A DNA stretch of 64,000 nucleotides from Nepenthes gracilis (lineage: Eukaryota; Streptophyta; Magnoliopsida; Caryophyllales; Nepenthaceae): the NCBI GenBank assembly GCA_033239525.1, contig BSYO01000023.1:15246763-15310762 (forward strand), read 5' to 3'. The position numbers and the translations under genes are program-made. Of this stretch, positions 22,263-33,924 are shown piece after piece; the first letter of the stretch is position 1; each line of letters begins with the position of its first letter. Under the pieces are notes generated by a model. That model did no database searches. It saw only the letters and a list, made by a program, of their open reading frames with translations, and had not been told where the DNA came from.

Positions 22263-24451
22263 GTGGACAACACTATCAGCTTCAATGATGATGACTTAGC
22301 TCATATAATGTCCCCCCATGTTGATCCCCTCATTGTATCCACACTCATTTCAGACGATAGTGTTGACTACCAACTGAAGCGAGTGTTTATTGATAATGAA
22401 AATTCTAGAGATTTGCTTTATTTGGATGCGTTCTTCAAACTAGGCTTAAAAAAGAATCAACTAAAACTTGCCGAAGGCCCATTATACGGCCTCGACAACG
22501 AGCCTGTGCCCGTTCAAGGGACTATCCAATTGGAGGTCACATTGGGTACGTATCCAAAAATAGCAAGTCGAACACTCACCTTCCTGGTGGTCGACTTACC
22601 CTCAGTGTATTACGCCATACTGGGCAGACTATGCTTGACTACGTTCGGGGTAGTTACCTCAATTTTACACCTCAAAATGAAGTTTCTAACACCCTACGGT
22701 ATCAGGGAGGTGCTGGGCGACCAAGTTATTAGACGAACCTGTTACATGTCACAGATTGCCCCTAGTGGCAGCACCAAAGCAGCTGGGAAACTTGACCATC
22801 GAGATGAGACAACCCTTCAGCAAGCGCAGTCCGGTGAAGCTACGAATCTAATCCCACTAGACCCGAAAGAGCTGGAAAAGTGTGTACAGGTTAGCGGCTC
22901 ACTCACCGAACCACTGCGCGATGAATTGGTTGCGTTCTAGCGAAGGAACACTGACCTTTTTGCATGGACTCCAACAGACATGCCTGGAATCCCAGCAGAG
23001 ATAATGGTCCATAAGTTGGGGCTTGACTCCGACCGAAAACCTGTCAGGCAGAAGCGGAGGAATTACTCCGTTAAAAAGCTGATTGCCATCCGAGATGAGG
23101 TAAAAAAGCTACTGGACAAAGGCTTCATTAGAGAAGTCTATTACTCGGACTGGCTCTCTAATGTCGTCTTAGTAAAAAAAAGTAGCGGAAAATGGCGGAT
23201 GTGCGTAGATTTTACCGATGTTAACAAAGCCTGTCCGAAGGACAGCTTTTCCTTGCTCAGGATCGATTTGCTAGTTGACTCAACAGCCGGACATGAGCTG
23301 CTGAGCTTCATGGATGCCTATTCAGGTTACAACCAGATTCGGATGAGTCCGAAAGACGAAGAGCACACCTCGGTCATGACTGATCAGGGCACCTACTGCT
23401 ATAAAGTAATACCTTTCGGACTTAAAAACACTGAGCGACCTACCAGCGGCTGGTCAACAAAATATTCAAAAAACAAATTGATCGCAACATGGACGTCTAC
23501 GTCGACGACATGCTCGTCAAGAGCAAGGTCACCGACGACCACATCCGCGACCTGGAAGAGTCATTCGAGGTGCTCCGTAAGCATCACATGAAGCTGAATA
23601 CAGCTAAGTGTATATTTGGAGCAGTCTCCGGCAAATTTTTGGGATTCATCGTATCCCAACGGGGGATCGAGACGAACCCAGAGAAGATCAAGGTGCTCGC
23701 CGACATGGCTCCGTCACGGAACGTAAAGGACATCGGCAATCGATCGACGGCTTAGCGGCCTTTGTCCACTTCGCTTCCTCAAGTCCTGGTGAAAAGTGCC
23801 ACCCTTCTTCAAAGACCTTAGAGGAACAAAATCAACGGGTTTTGATGGACAATGGAATGCCAAACCGCTTTGATGAATGAAATAGTATTTGGCCAAATGT
23901 TATTGTTGGTGTCACCTAAGGGCGGAGAGGAATTATATCTTTACTTAGCAGTGTTTGAGGCATCCCTCAGTTCTGTCCTCATGTGCCAGGACTCTGATGC
24001 TCAGCGGCCGGTCTACTACGTGAGTAAAATGTTGATCGGCTCAGAGACTCGTTACTCACGCACCAAAAAATTGGCCTTGGCGTTAATATTCTCCGGGTGG
24101 AAGTTAAGGCACTACTTTCAGGCCCACCAGATAGTGGTCCTCACGGACTAACCGTTGAAAAACATACTCCAGAAACCCAACGTTTCTGGACGGTTGGTAA
24201 AATGGGCTATCGAGTTGGGCGAGTTCGATATTGAATTTCAGCTCAGGGCTACTGTAAAAGCACAGGCGCTGGCTGATTTCATTGTCGAGACTAAACCCCA
24301 GTCCTCGAGGAACAGCCTGAAGAAAGCGTGGAACTGCTTGTCAGAGTTTCGGAATGGATACTCCACGTGGACGGATCGTCTACGGACATAGGCTGTGGCG
24401 CTGGAGTGGTCCTTACAACTCCCGATGGGTTTGAGGTGAAATACTCACTTA
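22263..24451 (+). pseudogene. Pol of element A, first part: protease, reverse transcriptase, RNase H, start of second RNase H
   Basis: The protease domain (22263-22940) is almost free of stops, but the active-site DNGSS motif reads DNENS, so the catalytic turn is damaged. After one stop, RT starts near 22980 (KLGLDSDRKP, RKLIAIRDEVKKLLD-type block, FMDAYSGYNQIRMS). It shifts frame near 23440 and resumes with the YVDD catalytic box at 23498-23509. The RT-RNase H connection is frameshifted again (23750-23900). RNase H (23900-24290) has YLYLAVF, YYVSKML and LTD followed by a stop. The second RNase H begins with DGSS near 24374 and is cut at 24451 by the MITE. Confidence 0.85.
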
Positions 24452-24559
24452 TGCCATGTTTGGTTGCAAGAATTAGGTAGGAAAAGAATTGCAATTCCCG
24501 CGGGAATTGTAATTCCTCCGTTTGGTTAGCAATGAGGTGGGAATTGCAATTCCCACATA

Positions 24560-25110
24560 TTTTTTTTTGTTTTATTATTATTATTATTATTATTATTTAT
24601 TAGGTATTATTATTATTATTATTTTATTTTGTATTATTGTTATTATTAGGTATTATTATTATTATTATTACATATAATAATAATAATAATAATTATTATA
24701 TTATTGTTATTATTATTATTAGGTATTATTATTATTATTATTACGTATTAGGTATTATTACATATTATTATTATTAGATATTATTATTATTATTGTTATT
24801 ATTATATTTATTATTATTATTATTATTATTTATTAGGTATTATTATATTATTACATATTGCTATTATTATTTTTATTTTATTTTATTATTATTATTATAT
24901 TTATTATTGTTATTATTATTATTAGGTATTATTATTTATTTGTTTATTATTATTATTATTACATATTATTATTATCAGGTATTATTATTACATATTATTA
25001 TTATTATTATATTTATTATTATTATTTATAAGATATTATTATTATTATTACTTATTATTATTATGTTTATTATTATTACTATTATCATTATTATTATTAT
25101 TATTATTACT
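24560..25110. repeat. ATT-type microsatellite inside the MITE
   Basis: About 550 bp of imperfect (ATT)n with interspersed AGGTATT and ACATATT variants. The open frames over it are artefacts of the simple sequence. Confidence 0.95.
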
Positions 25111-25241
25111 ATTCCCACCTTATTCCTCATATTATTCTACAAACTAAACAATGGAATACTAATTCTCACATTATTCTATTCCAACAACCAAACATAAGAA
25201 TAACAATTTCAACTCTATTCACATCCATTTCTATTCGCTGG

Positions 25242-25660
25242 TGATGGGTACAATTGTATATGATTTACTTTTATGGCCCATTAAAGGAAGCCCATCGAAG
25301 AAAGCCCATTGGTTTTGGAGTTATTGCAATTAATACGTGAAGATGACGGTTATGAGAGATGATTGTACAACCGTCCGAACCAACAGTAACGGATGAAACT
25401 GATTATAAGGGAGAAGAACGGACATTACCGGAATAATCAAATCAGGAAGAGAGGAGAAGAAAAGGGTTATAAAAGGAAAGGACTTTCATAAAGGAGGAGA
25501 GGCTTTTTTTTCTTTCAAAAAAAGGAGAAAGGACAAGCAAATAAAAGAAAAACGTTGTGATGCCTAAATTCAAGACTTCTGTAAATCACTGCATGATTTA
25601 TTCTTTCATGATCTCAGCAATGAATGCTTTTCTTTAGATCTTGAATTCATAGTCGCATCA
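25242..25660 (+). repeat. 5' LTR of element B
   Basis: 419 bp, TGATGGGTACAA...GTCGCATCA. TATAAAAG box at 25468-25475, with transcription presumably starting shortly after. Confidence 0.95.
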
Positions 25661-25661
25661 T

Positions 25662-25679
25662 TGGCACCGTCTGTGGGAA
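25662..25679 (+). other. Primer-binding site of element B
   Basis: TGGCACCGTCTGTGGGAA, one base after the LTR end. Confidence 0.85.
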
Positions 25680-25719
25680 CCCGAACAAAAAGCCATTTCT
25701 CCCATTCCATTTTTTAAAA

Positions 25720-27290
25720 ATGGTCAATACGAGATCCCGAACTAATATTCCAACAAGGGATGCTACTACTATCAATAATCCACCTGCTGCTGTCATTCAA
25801 ATGGAGAGTCGACAAGAAGAGATGATGCGAACATTTAACACTCGGATGGACAACATGACAAAGCAATTCACAATCTTTGTGCTCGGTGTAAACCTACTAA
25901 TCCTATCGTCACGCGGCCAAGTCGGCGAAAAGAAAGAATCATAAAAGAAAATATACTACCCACCAAGCGAAATTCAAGAACAAGTGGCTTGAGCAATGCG
26001 GGAGGCCGATCTCAATGGAAGGTCGATCTCACCGAGAGGACAATCTCAATTTAGAGGCCGATCTCATTTCAAGGCCAATCTCAATTGGGGCGATCTCACC
26101 AAGAGGGCCAATCTCGATTGAGAACTCAATCTCAACTAGAGGGACGATTGGGACTGTCCCCGGAAAATCAAAATCGGGATCGTCAAAATACACGATGCTC
26201 TCAAAGGGGTGAAAGGCCACGTGATCATGAAGTCATTTCTGTAATGGGCATATAGAACGAGAAAATTTCCGACCAGCTCGGCGAGAGAGATACAACCGAT
26301 GGAACTAAGAACATATCTTAATGCAAAGAGATCTGTTCCTTCCTCATGGAAGAAAAGGTAGAAAATTTGGAAACATATGTTTGGAGGAAACATCGAAGAA
26401 TGCCCAACAAGCTTGCATGGATCACCATTTACAATGGAAATTTGAACGAGACCACTCCCACATAAATTTAAAATGCCGACTCTGGATGCTTATGATGGGA
26501 GCACAGATCCTATGGACCATCTGGATCATTTCAGAACCCTTCTGAGTTTCCAAGGATTAGATGAAATGACCATGTGCCAATGTTTTCCGATAACTCTCAA
26601 AGGAGATGCTCGAATCTGTTTCTCTGACAATTCTGACCAAATTCAATTCAATCGTTTGAAGAATTGGCCGACAATTTTTTGACCCAGTTCACTTCCAGCA
26701 GAAGAATTGAAAAACAACCTTGGCATCTCGCCAGGATAAAGCAAGGGTCAATTGAAAGCCTAAAAAGTTTCTTAATTCGATTCACTGAAGAAGCCCGGCA
26801 GATCCCGCGAATAACTGATGAAGTAAAGTTGAATACTTTTATATCAACTTTAGAGCCAGGAGAATTTTTCAAACACCTAGCACATAGCGATCCAAAAACC
26901 TATCGTGAAGCAGAAACGATAACTTGAGCATACATCGTCGCAAAAGAAGCTAATGAAGCAAAAAAGCCATTGTCGCAGGACAACAATCAGCGAAGACCAC
27001 CGAATGGAAAGAAAGGAGATAACAACCGAGCTTATTCACAAGAAAGGAAACAATCGAGGACAGGATCTGGATTTGCTAGGGAATTCAAGCCTTTGAATCT
27101 AACACCCCTGAATGAATCCCGAACGAATATTCTCATGCAAATAAGGGGTGAAAAATTCCTTAAATGGCCCAAGCCACCCAAAAATCCAGAAGCTGGAGAT
27201 CAGACAAAGTTTTGTCATTATCATCGCTCACGGGGACATAAATCTTGAAGAATGTCGAACCTGCGAAGGAGATAAAAGAACTCATCCGAA
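25720..27290 (+). pseudogene. Gag of element B
   Basis: Starts ATG at 25720 (MVNTRSRTN), 60 bases after the LTR. The first 75 codons are open and end at a stop at 25942. A region of short degenerate repeats follows (25990-26160). The capsid core is readable at 26470-26927: DHLDHFRTLLSFQGLDEMTMC, LKGDARICF, QPWHLARIKQGS and EFFKHLAH. The C-terminus (26970-27248) has the LTPLNESRTNILMQI block and a knuckle remnant with C-x3-H and GH. Several stops and frame changes separate the parts. Confidence 0.85.
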
Positions 27291-29049
27291 GAGGGCATCT
27301 AAAGAAATTTACAAAGATTCTGGAAGGAAATGCTTCTTTGAAATAACGGAAGAAAATCAACCACAAGCGCCAAAAACCGAGTTCTTTGCTCGCGTGGTCA
27401 ATATGATAACTAGCAAGTCATCAAGAGTACATCGGTCTGATCGGCTTGAGAATGATATGAAGGCCAAAAAATCAAAAAATGAGATTGAAGATGATATTAT
27501 TCGTTTTGATAGGGAAGATATGAAGCATGTACAATATCCTCATTCCGATCCACTTGTTGTATCAATGCTTGTTTCAGATGGTAAAGTTGACTACCAACTG
27601 AAACGGGTTTTCATAGATAATGGAAGTTCGAGTAATTTGCTTTACTTCGATGCCTTTATTAAATTGGGATTAAAAAGAACCAATTTAAAAACAGTTGAAG
27701 GGCCTCTTTATGGATTAGATAATGAACCAGTTCAAGTACAAGGAACCATTCAGTTAGAAGTAACTCTGGGAACGTACCCCAGAGTAGCATCACGTAAACT
27801 ATCATTCTTGGTAGTTGATTTACCATCAGTTTACAACGCTATATTGGGCCAACCTTGCTTATCAGCCTTTGGAATAGTAACATCCATACCTCATTTGAAG
27901 ATGAAATTCTTAACCTCTTATGGAGTTGCTGAAGTCCTAGGAGATCAAATAATTGACCGATCTTGTTATCTCTCCCAAATCAGTCAAATAACTCCAGACG
28001 AACCAATCGAAGATCTTGATTATCGGGATGAAATTTCCTTACAGCAAGCTCAATCTGGAGAAACAACCGATCAGGTTTTCCTTGACCCTATTAATCCAGA
28101 CAAGTTTGTGCTAATAGGGTTTTCCCTCTCTGAGCCGATTCGTGATCGGTTAATAGATTTTCTTCGAAAAAATTCGGATATATTTGCTTGGTCGCCCGCA
28201 GATATGCGAGGAGTCCCAGTTGATATGATGGTACACAAATTAGGTCTGGATCCCAGTTATAAACCGATTAGACAAAAGCGAAGAAATCATTCTGTCGAAA
28301 AACTGATTGCCATTAGAGAGGAAGTGAAAAAGCTTTTAGACACTGGTTTTATTCGGGAAGTTCAATATCCAAATTGGCTTTCTAATGTGGTCCTCGTGAA
28401 GAAAAGTAGTGGAAAATGGCGAATGTGTGTAGACTTTACTAATGTGAATAAAGCATGTCCAAAGGACAGTTTTCCACTGCCAAGAATAGATTTATTAGTG
28501 GATTCAACGCCAGGACACGAATTGCTAAGTTTTATGGATGCTTACTCAGGATACAATCAAATCCGGATGAGTCATGAAGATGAAGAAATTACTTCTTTCA
28601 TGATAGATCAGGGAACTTATTGTTACAAGGTTATGCCGTTCGGCCTAAAAAACGCCGGTGCCACTTACCAACGGCTCGTGAATAAAATGTTTGAAGGACA
28701 GATCGGCAAAAATATGGAAGTCTATATTGATGATATGCTTGTTAAAAGCAAAACTGCTGGGGATCATGTGGACGATCTTAACAAAGCATTTAAGACACTC
28801 CGAAAATATCAAATGAAGTTAAATCCAACCAAATGCGCTTTCGGAGTTTCCTCTGGAAAATTTCTTGGCTTCATTGTATCCAGACGAGGAATTGAAGCCA
28901 ACCCTGAAAAGATAAAGGCAGTTATTGAAATGAACCCACCACAAACGGTTAAGGAGGTTCAAAGGCTCACAGAAAGGTTAGCATCACTCTCTCGATTCCT
29001 ATCCAAGTCAGCAGAAAAATATTTACCTTTTTTCAAAGCCTTAAGATGA
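27148..29049 (+). CDS. Protease and reverse transcriptase of element B (633-codon open frame)
   Basis: The longest open frame in the window. Its first 80 or so codons overlap gag out of frame and probably do not represent the natural start; reliable homology begins near 27390 (VVNMITSK). The aspartic protease has an intact DNGSS motif near residue 157 and the PSVYNAILGQPCL block near residue 230. RT spans about residues 360-600, with VHKLGLDPSYKP, FMDAYSGYNQIRMS from residue 462, LKNAGATYQR and the catalytic YIDD at residues 526-529. Expected catalytic residues of both enzymes are present. It stops at 29047 in the RT-RNase H connection, where close relatives read on. Confidence 0.9.
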   Translation: MKNSLNGPSHPKIQKLEIRQSFVIIIAHGDINLEECRTCEGDKRTHPKRASKEIYKDSGRKCFFEITEENQPQAPKTEFFARVVNMITSKSSRVHRSDRLENDMKAKKSKNEIEDDIIRFDREDMKHVQYPHSDPLVVSMLVSDGKVDYQLKRVFIDNGSSSNLLYFDAFIKLGLKRTNLKTVEGPLYGLDNEPVQVQGTIQLEVTLGTYPRVASRKLSFLVVDLPSVYNAILGQPCLSAFGIVTSIPHLKMKFLTSYGVAEVLGDQIIDRSCYLSQISQITPDEPIEDLDYRDEISLQQAQSGETTDQVFLDPINPDKFVLIGFSLSEPIRDRLIDFLRKNSDIFAWSPADMRGVPVDMMVHKLGLDPSYKPIRQKRRNHSVEKLIAIREEVKKLLDTGFIREVQYPNWLSNVVLVKKSSGKWRMCVDFTNVNKACPKDSFPLPRIDLLVDSTPGHELLSFMDAYSGYNQIRMSHEDEEITSFMIDQGTYCYKVMPFGLKNAGATYQRLVNKMFEGQIGKNMEVYIDDMLVKSKTAGDHVDDLNKAFKTLRKYQMKLNPTKCAFGVSSGKFLGFIVSRRGIEANPEKIKAVIEMNPPQTVKEVQRLTERLASLSRFLSKSAEKYLPFFKALR

Positions 29050-29970
29050 ACCAAGACCAATGGATTTGTTTGGTCCTCTGATTGTCAAAAGGCTTTTCAA
29101 GAGTTAAAAGAATACTTATCTAGTCCTCCCTTATTGGCTTCGCCAAAAACGGGAGAAGAATTATTTTTGTACCTAGCTGTCTCATCTGTGGCAATCAGTT
29201 CGGTCCTAGTTCAGCAAGAAGTAAATATACAACAGCCGATCTATTATGTAAGCAAAATCCTGGCCGACGCAGAAACTCGATATACGCATGCTGAAAAGAT
29301 TGCTTTGGCTCTTATTTATTCGGCAAGGAAATTGCGCCCCTACTTTCAAGCGCACAAAATTATTTTGTTGACCGATCAGCCTTTAAAAATGATTTTGCAA
29401 AGACCAGATATGTCCGGACGACTGGTGAAATGGGCAATTGAACTAAGCGAATTTGATATAGAATATAGACCAAGATCGGTTATAAAACGACAAGGGTTAG
29501 CCGATTTTGTTGTTGAAACTGTAAAGCCGATCTCGAAAATGACTGAAGAAAATCTTGAAAACCAAACGGAACCGATTTGGTTATTACATGTAGATGGATC
29601 ATCAATGCAATTTGGCAATGGAGCTGGAGTGGTCCTAAAGACTCCCGAAGGAACAGAGATATGCTATTCGCTAAGGCTTGCATTCCCAGCAACTAATAAC
29701 ATTGTAGAATATGAAGCTTTGCTTAGGACTTGATTAGCTAAAGAATGCTCTGCAAAAGAATATAATCGTCTCTGATGATTCGAGGAATTGATCGTGAATC
29801 AGGTCCAAGGAAATTTTGAGGCCATAAACGCGCCCTTAGCAAATTATCTTGCTAAGGTTAAAAATATGATGACAAATTTCAACAAAACGGAGATAGTTCA
29901 TATTCTAAGGGAAGACAATGGAAAGGCTGATCATCTAGCAAAAGCTGCTGCAACTGAAAACCCCGAGTAG
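29050..29970 (+). pseudogene. RNase H and second (archaeal-type) RNase H of element B
   Basis: The native RNase H is open at 29134-29520: FLYLAVSS, YYVSKILADAETRY, KLRPYFQAHKI, LTDQP, then SGRLVKWAIEL. The second domain starts with HVDGSS near 29590 and NNIVEYEALL near 29697. A stop (29730) and a frame change near 29770-29790 damage the region of the third acidic residue. The end (NGKADHLAKAA) is open at 29788-29970. Two RNase H domains in a row are the hallmark of the Tat clade; the second is thought to have been acquired secondarily. Confidence 0.85.
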
Positions 29971-29982
29971 TACTCAAAGATT

Positions 29983-31290
29983 ATGCGCGAGATTTTGTCG
30001 ACTCCAAGTATCAAAGAAGCCGAACCTAAAGTCCATCATCTAACTGGAGGAGAAAATTGGATATCTCCATATTGGAAGTACCTAAAGGAGGGAGTTTTAC
30101 CGGATAATCCAGAAGATAAAAAACGGATAAGGAAGACTGCCGGATGGTATACTATCATAGATGACAAAATATACAAGAGAGGATACTCAATTCCTTATCT
30201 GCGTTGTCTTACTCCAGAGGAAGCCGAATACGTATTAAGCGAGGTCCACTTAGGGTTATGTGGATCCCACGTAGGAGGAAAGAATCTGGCCTTCAAAATA
30301 ATACGTCAGGGATATTATTGGCCTACTATTAAGAAGGATGCCATGGAATTCGTTAAAAAATGCAAGAATTGCGATTACATGGCAACTTGACGCATCAACC
30401 GTCCACGGAATTGAAATCTTTGCAAGATCCTTGGCCATTTTCACAATGGGGACTCGATATTTTAGGTCCTTTTCCTGGCGACATTTGGACAAAGAAAATT
30501 TATAATAGTTGGCATCACTATTTTACTAAATGGGTAAAGCCGCTCCATTGGCTCGGATAAGCGAGCATAATGCTATTGAGTTTGTTAAACATAGTATTGT
30601 CGCCGGTTTGGAATTCTGAAAGAATTATTACCGATAATGGAACTCAATTCACAGGAAACGCTTTGCAGTATTGCTCCAATTTGAACATTCGGTTAATTCA
30701 CACATCGGTGGCATATCCCCAATCGAACGACAAGTGGAAGTTACCAACGAGAATTCTATTACATGGATTAAAGACGAAATTGAGAACGTCGGGGGCTCTG
30801 GGCGGATGAACTACCACTAGTTTTGTGGTCATACTTAAACAACACCGAAAGAGCCTGAGGAAACCCCATTCACCTATGTTTTGGAATAGAAGCGGTCATA
30901 CCGGTAGAAATCGGATTACCCGGTCGAGGATTGAGAATTTTGATCCGACCAATAGCGATCGAGAGAATCGAGAACAACTTGATCTCCTCGAAGAAATGAG
31001 AGGAGCGACGCGAGTTCGCATGTAAAAGACTTATCAACAACGAATCGCTCGGTATTATAACAAAGAGTAAAAGCACGCCGAGTTTGATGTTGGGGACTTG
31101 GTTCTAAGGAGTATTGAAGCAACGGGAAGATATTTAACGAAATAAATTGTCTCCCTAACCGGAAGGACCCTTCATTGTCTTTGCTATTCTACGAAATGGA
31201 TCTTACAAATTGCGTACTCAAAATGAAAAACTCGTTCCAAGGACATGGAATGCTATTCATTTAAAGAAGTTTTATCAGTAAGATTTGATC
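29983..31290 (+). pseudogene. Integrase of element B
   Basis: The N-terminal HHCC zinc-binding part is intact (30230-30380: VHLGLCGSH, CKNC). The catalytic core begins with GLDILGPFP near 30452, carrying the first Asp, and the second Asp is in ITDNGTQF near 30627. A missing base near 30733, just before the segment with the third acidic residue, shifts the frame. The C-terminal part (30780-31280) is readable in pieces with further shifts. The enzyme that would insert the cDNA is therefore broken in this copy. Confidence 0.85.
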
Positions 31291-31660
31291 CTGACAGGTA
31301 CCTTGTAAACTGTAAATTACATGAATATATATAATGATAATTTTATCAGTGTTTTATCGATTCTTTAAGATTACTGATCGGCCTAGACTGCCCCTAAGTC
31401 AAATGGCGAAACGCCACTTACATACAGACCTATAAACGGTCTAAGAAAATTAAAACTCGGTTATATCGAGTGATTTGGACTACAAAAGTAAGATCCATCA
31501 AACCTTAGGGGTTATTCGAACATATGTGTGGCGATTCCTTTATGAAAGGATGAACACATCCAGTCTACTATGGTCAAAAAAGCATCAAGTAATCAAATAT
31601 AACAAGTATAAGTTTATACATAATACAAAGTTCGGTTAATGTATGACTGCTAAAAACATA
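31291..31660. other. Spacer between integrase and antisense gene of element B
   Basis: No coding potential seen. It contains CCTAAGTC and ACGGTCTAAG pieces reminiscent of the 40-bp repeat region of element A, but no clear tandem array. Confidence 0.5.
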
Positions 31661-31663
31661 AAT

Positions 31664-33684
31664 CTACATAGAAGAACCACCAGGCGGATGAGATGAAGAC
31701 GCTCCTCTATCAGAAAAATCCTTCAAATCGGATCGGCGATGTCGCCCGTATTCCTTTGATCGAAAAATGGGTATCGAAATGAGGATCGACCAACAAAGCA
31801 ATCTTTTGGCATAACAAGATGCCTTCTTGAAATCGGCACTCAAAGCCGATCCAACTTCTTCCGATTTGAGTCGGTCAGCGGTTCGAAATTCAAATAAGCT
31901 AACTCTTGTTGGGCGATCCTAATTCTCTTTGGGAATCGAGACAAATTCAAAGTTGTAGATTGAAGCTCATCCTTCATTTTTGCAAATCAGACTCAAGAAT
32001 GATATTCTTGTCTTTATATTGTTGAGCCTCAGCAACAGCAATCTCCATCTTATTCTTCATCTCTTCTAAAATTTTAGGATCCACCTGATTCTGGGACAAG
32101 GTTCCAACTTCTCGTTGAAGTTGTCCGATCCAAAGCCTCCGTTGATGAATCCCAATCTTTATAATTTCATTTAATTTTTCATCCTAAAAAAAAAAATTTT
32201 TTTTTTATTAGTTCGAATTGACAAGATAAGACCGAATCCAGATACCTAAGATTATGCAAATCCAACCTGGATAAAGCGAGCTTTCAAAGCGATTTCGTTC
32301 GAGAGACATCCTTGAAGCAGGAGTATTTGGGCGATCGGGTTGATTTCGAGGCTAGGATGCGAAGAAGAAGCAGGGGTGTTCATCCCATTACGGACAAACT
32401 CGTCTTGAACTCGGTCGGATTGGACACTTGGCACCTCAGGAAAACAGATCTCCTTTTTAGGACAGGGTGGGCCGACAACAAATTGAGTTCGGATTTCGTC
32501 CAGATTTGCAGGAGGAATAGGGACATCCTCAGAGGGAGCGTCATAAGCAGTAATGATTCCTTTAGTCCGATCTTGAATATGGGCCGATCGAGAAGAACCA
32601 CCGATCGTTAAAATGTTTGAAGCTTCTTGATTGTTGGTTCATTACAAATTTCGGAGAGAGAAGGAGACACGCCAAATATGGCCGCTTGGACCCGTATTCC
32701 TATCCAACATCCGAGCGTTGGAAGTTGGATCGGTCACTTCCTCAACTCCTTGTGCTATGGGCGCAGAGACCATCTGAACATTAGAAGTTGGATCGGTCAG
32801 TTCCTCGACTCCTGGTCCTGTGGACACAGAAACGCTAGAAGGTAAAACAGTTTCTTCTGTTAATTTATTCATACCACCCATTCTCTTTGACAATGGAACG
32901 CCGAAATCAGTAGAAGAAGTAGTTGAACTTGACTGAATCATTCGACGTCGAGAGGTTGAACCCTTGGACTTAGATTGATGAGTTTTTCTTTTACGTGTGG
33001 GAGTATAACTACTCGTTGCCGGAATCGCCAATAAAGGCTCCCATTTAGCCAACGTTAAAATCTCAGGCGACAGAAGACGTTCTTTGTCAGAAAACGAATT
33101 GATATTATCCCTACTTAAATCAGTAAATTGTCGAACTGATTTTTCCTCGTTTCTTCAAGTTTACCCGAAAAAAAGATGGAACGTTACCCAATCACTTGAA
33201 AAATTCATATCAAAACTAGCCTTCAAAAAGAAAACCTATCTTTCCAACCTTTTACCGATTCGTGAATAACACCACCAATGTTCAGCTCGCGGGGCGTCAA
33301 AGAAATCCAATCTCCGGATTGACTAAATTTGAAAAGCACCTTCACCGTTGTGATATTTTGAGTAAGCCCACGAAGCCGAAAGAAGGTACAAAGATTACCG
33401 AGATACTTGATAGCGTTAGCATGAAACCTGGCGATGGGGACTCCTAATTCCACGAAAATCTGGCGCAATTCCAATGCAAGAGGAATGCGTAAACCACTAG
33501 ACAAATGGGCTTCATAAATTGAAATATAGCCTTCAGGAGGAGTGCTAGCCCTATCATCCTCGGAGGGAACCAAGAAAGGTATGTCTTTGCTAATCTTGAA
33601 TTTTGTATATAGTGAATCGATGTCAACAGAGGAAAGAACCGATTTAAGAGAATGAACACGAAGAACTTGAATGCGAGGAGCCAT
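31664..33684 (-). pseudogene. Antisense gene (aORF) of element B, intron-containing
   Basis: ATG at 33684 on the strand opposite to gag-pol (MAPRIQVLRVHSLKS). The N-terminal domain is open for 153 codons (to 33223) with PPEGYISIYEAHLSSGLR, PIARFHANAIKYL and GWKDRFSF. A Ser/Thr/Lys-rich middle (33052-32642) includes a repeated EELTDPTSN motif. A GT-AG intron lies at 32184-32245. The following exon is helix-forming, and the end (31664-31830) has the C-terminal motif region and a Ser-rich tail. Some frame changes are needed. It resembles the aORFs of D, A, E and C; function unknown. Confidence 0.7.
32184..32245 (-). other. Intron of the element B antisense gene
   Basis: On the minus strand CTTAG|GTATCT at the donor and a long T-tract then TTTAG|GATG at the acceptor; 62 bp. 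Same relative position as the introns in A and D. Confidence 0.6.
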
Positions 33685-33924
33685 AAGAAAATTTCGAATG
33701 AAGAAGCTGGATGAGGAAGTTGTAGAGAAGAAATTCGAAACGGTAAAGGAAGATAAAGAACCTTGTGGGGAATTTCAAATTAACATATTTTTTCAAAATC
33801 ATCATGATTGGCGGTTAACTGACACCTTTGTCATAATGATTCACACGTGTCAAAGCCGATTAGTTCACCTCTGGAGTAATTAATGGTTGTCCATCCTTGA
33901 AGAGCAAAATAGGAGTTTTTAAAT

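Noticed and set aside
24793..25197. Open frame of 134 codons rich in Ile, Tyr and Leu
   Set aside because: It is a translation of the ATT microsatellite, with no protein-like composition and no context.
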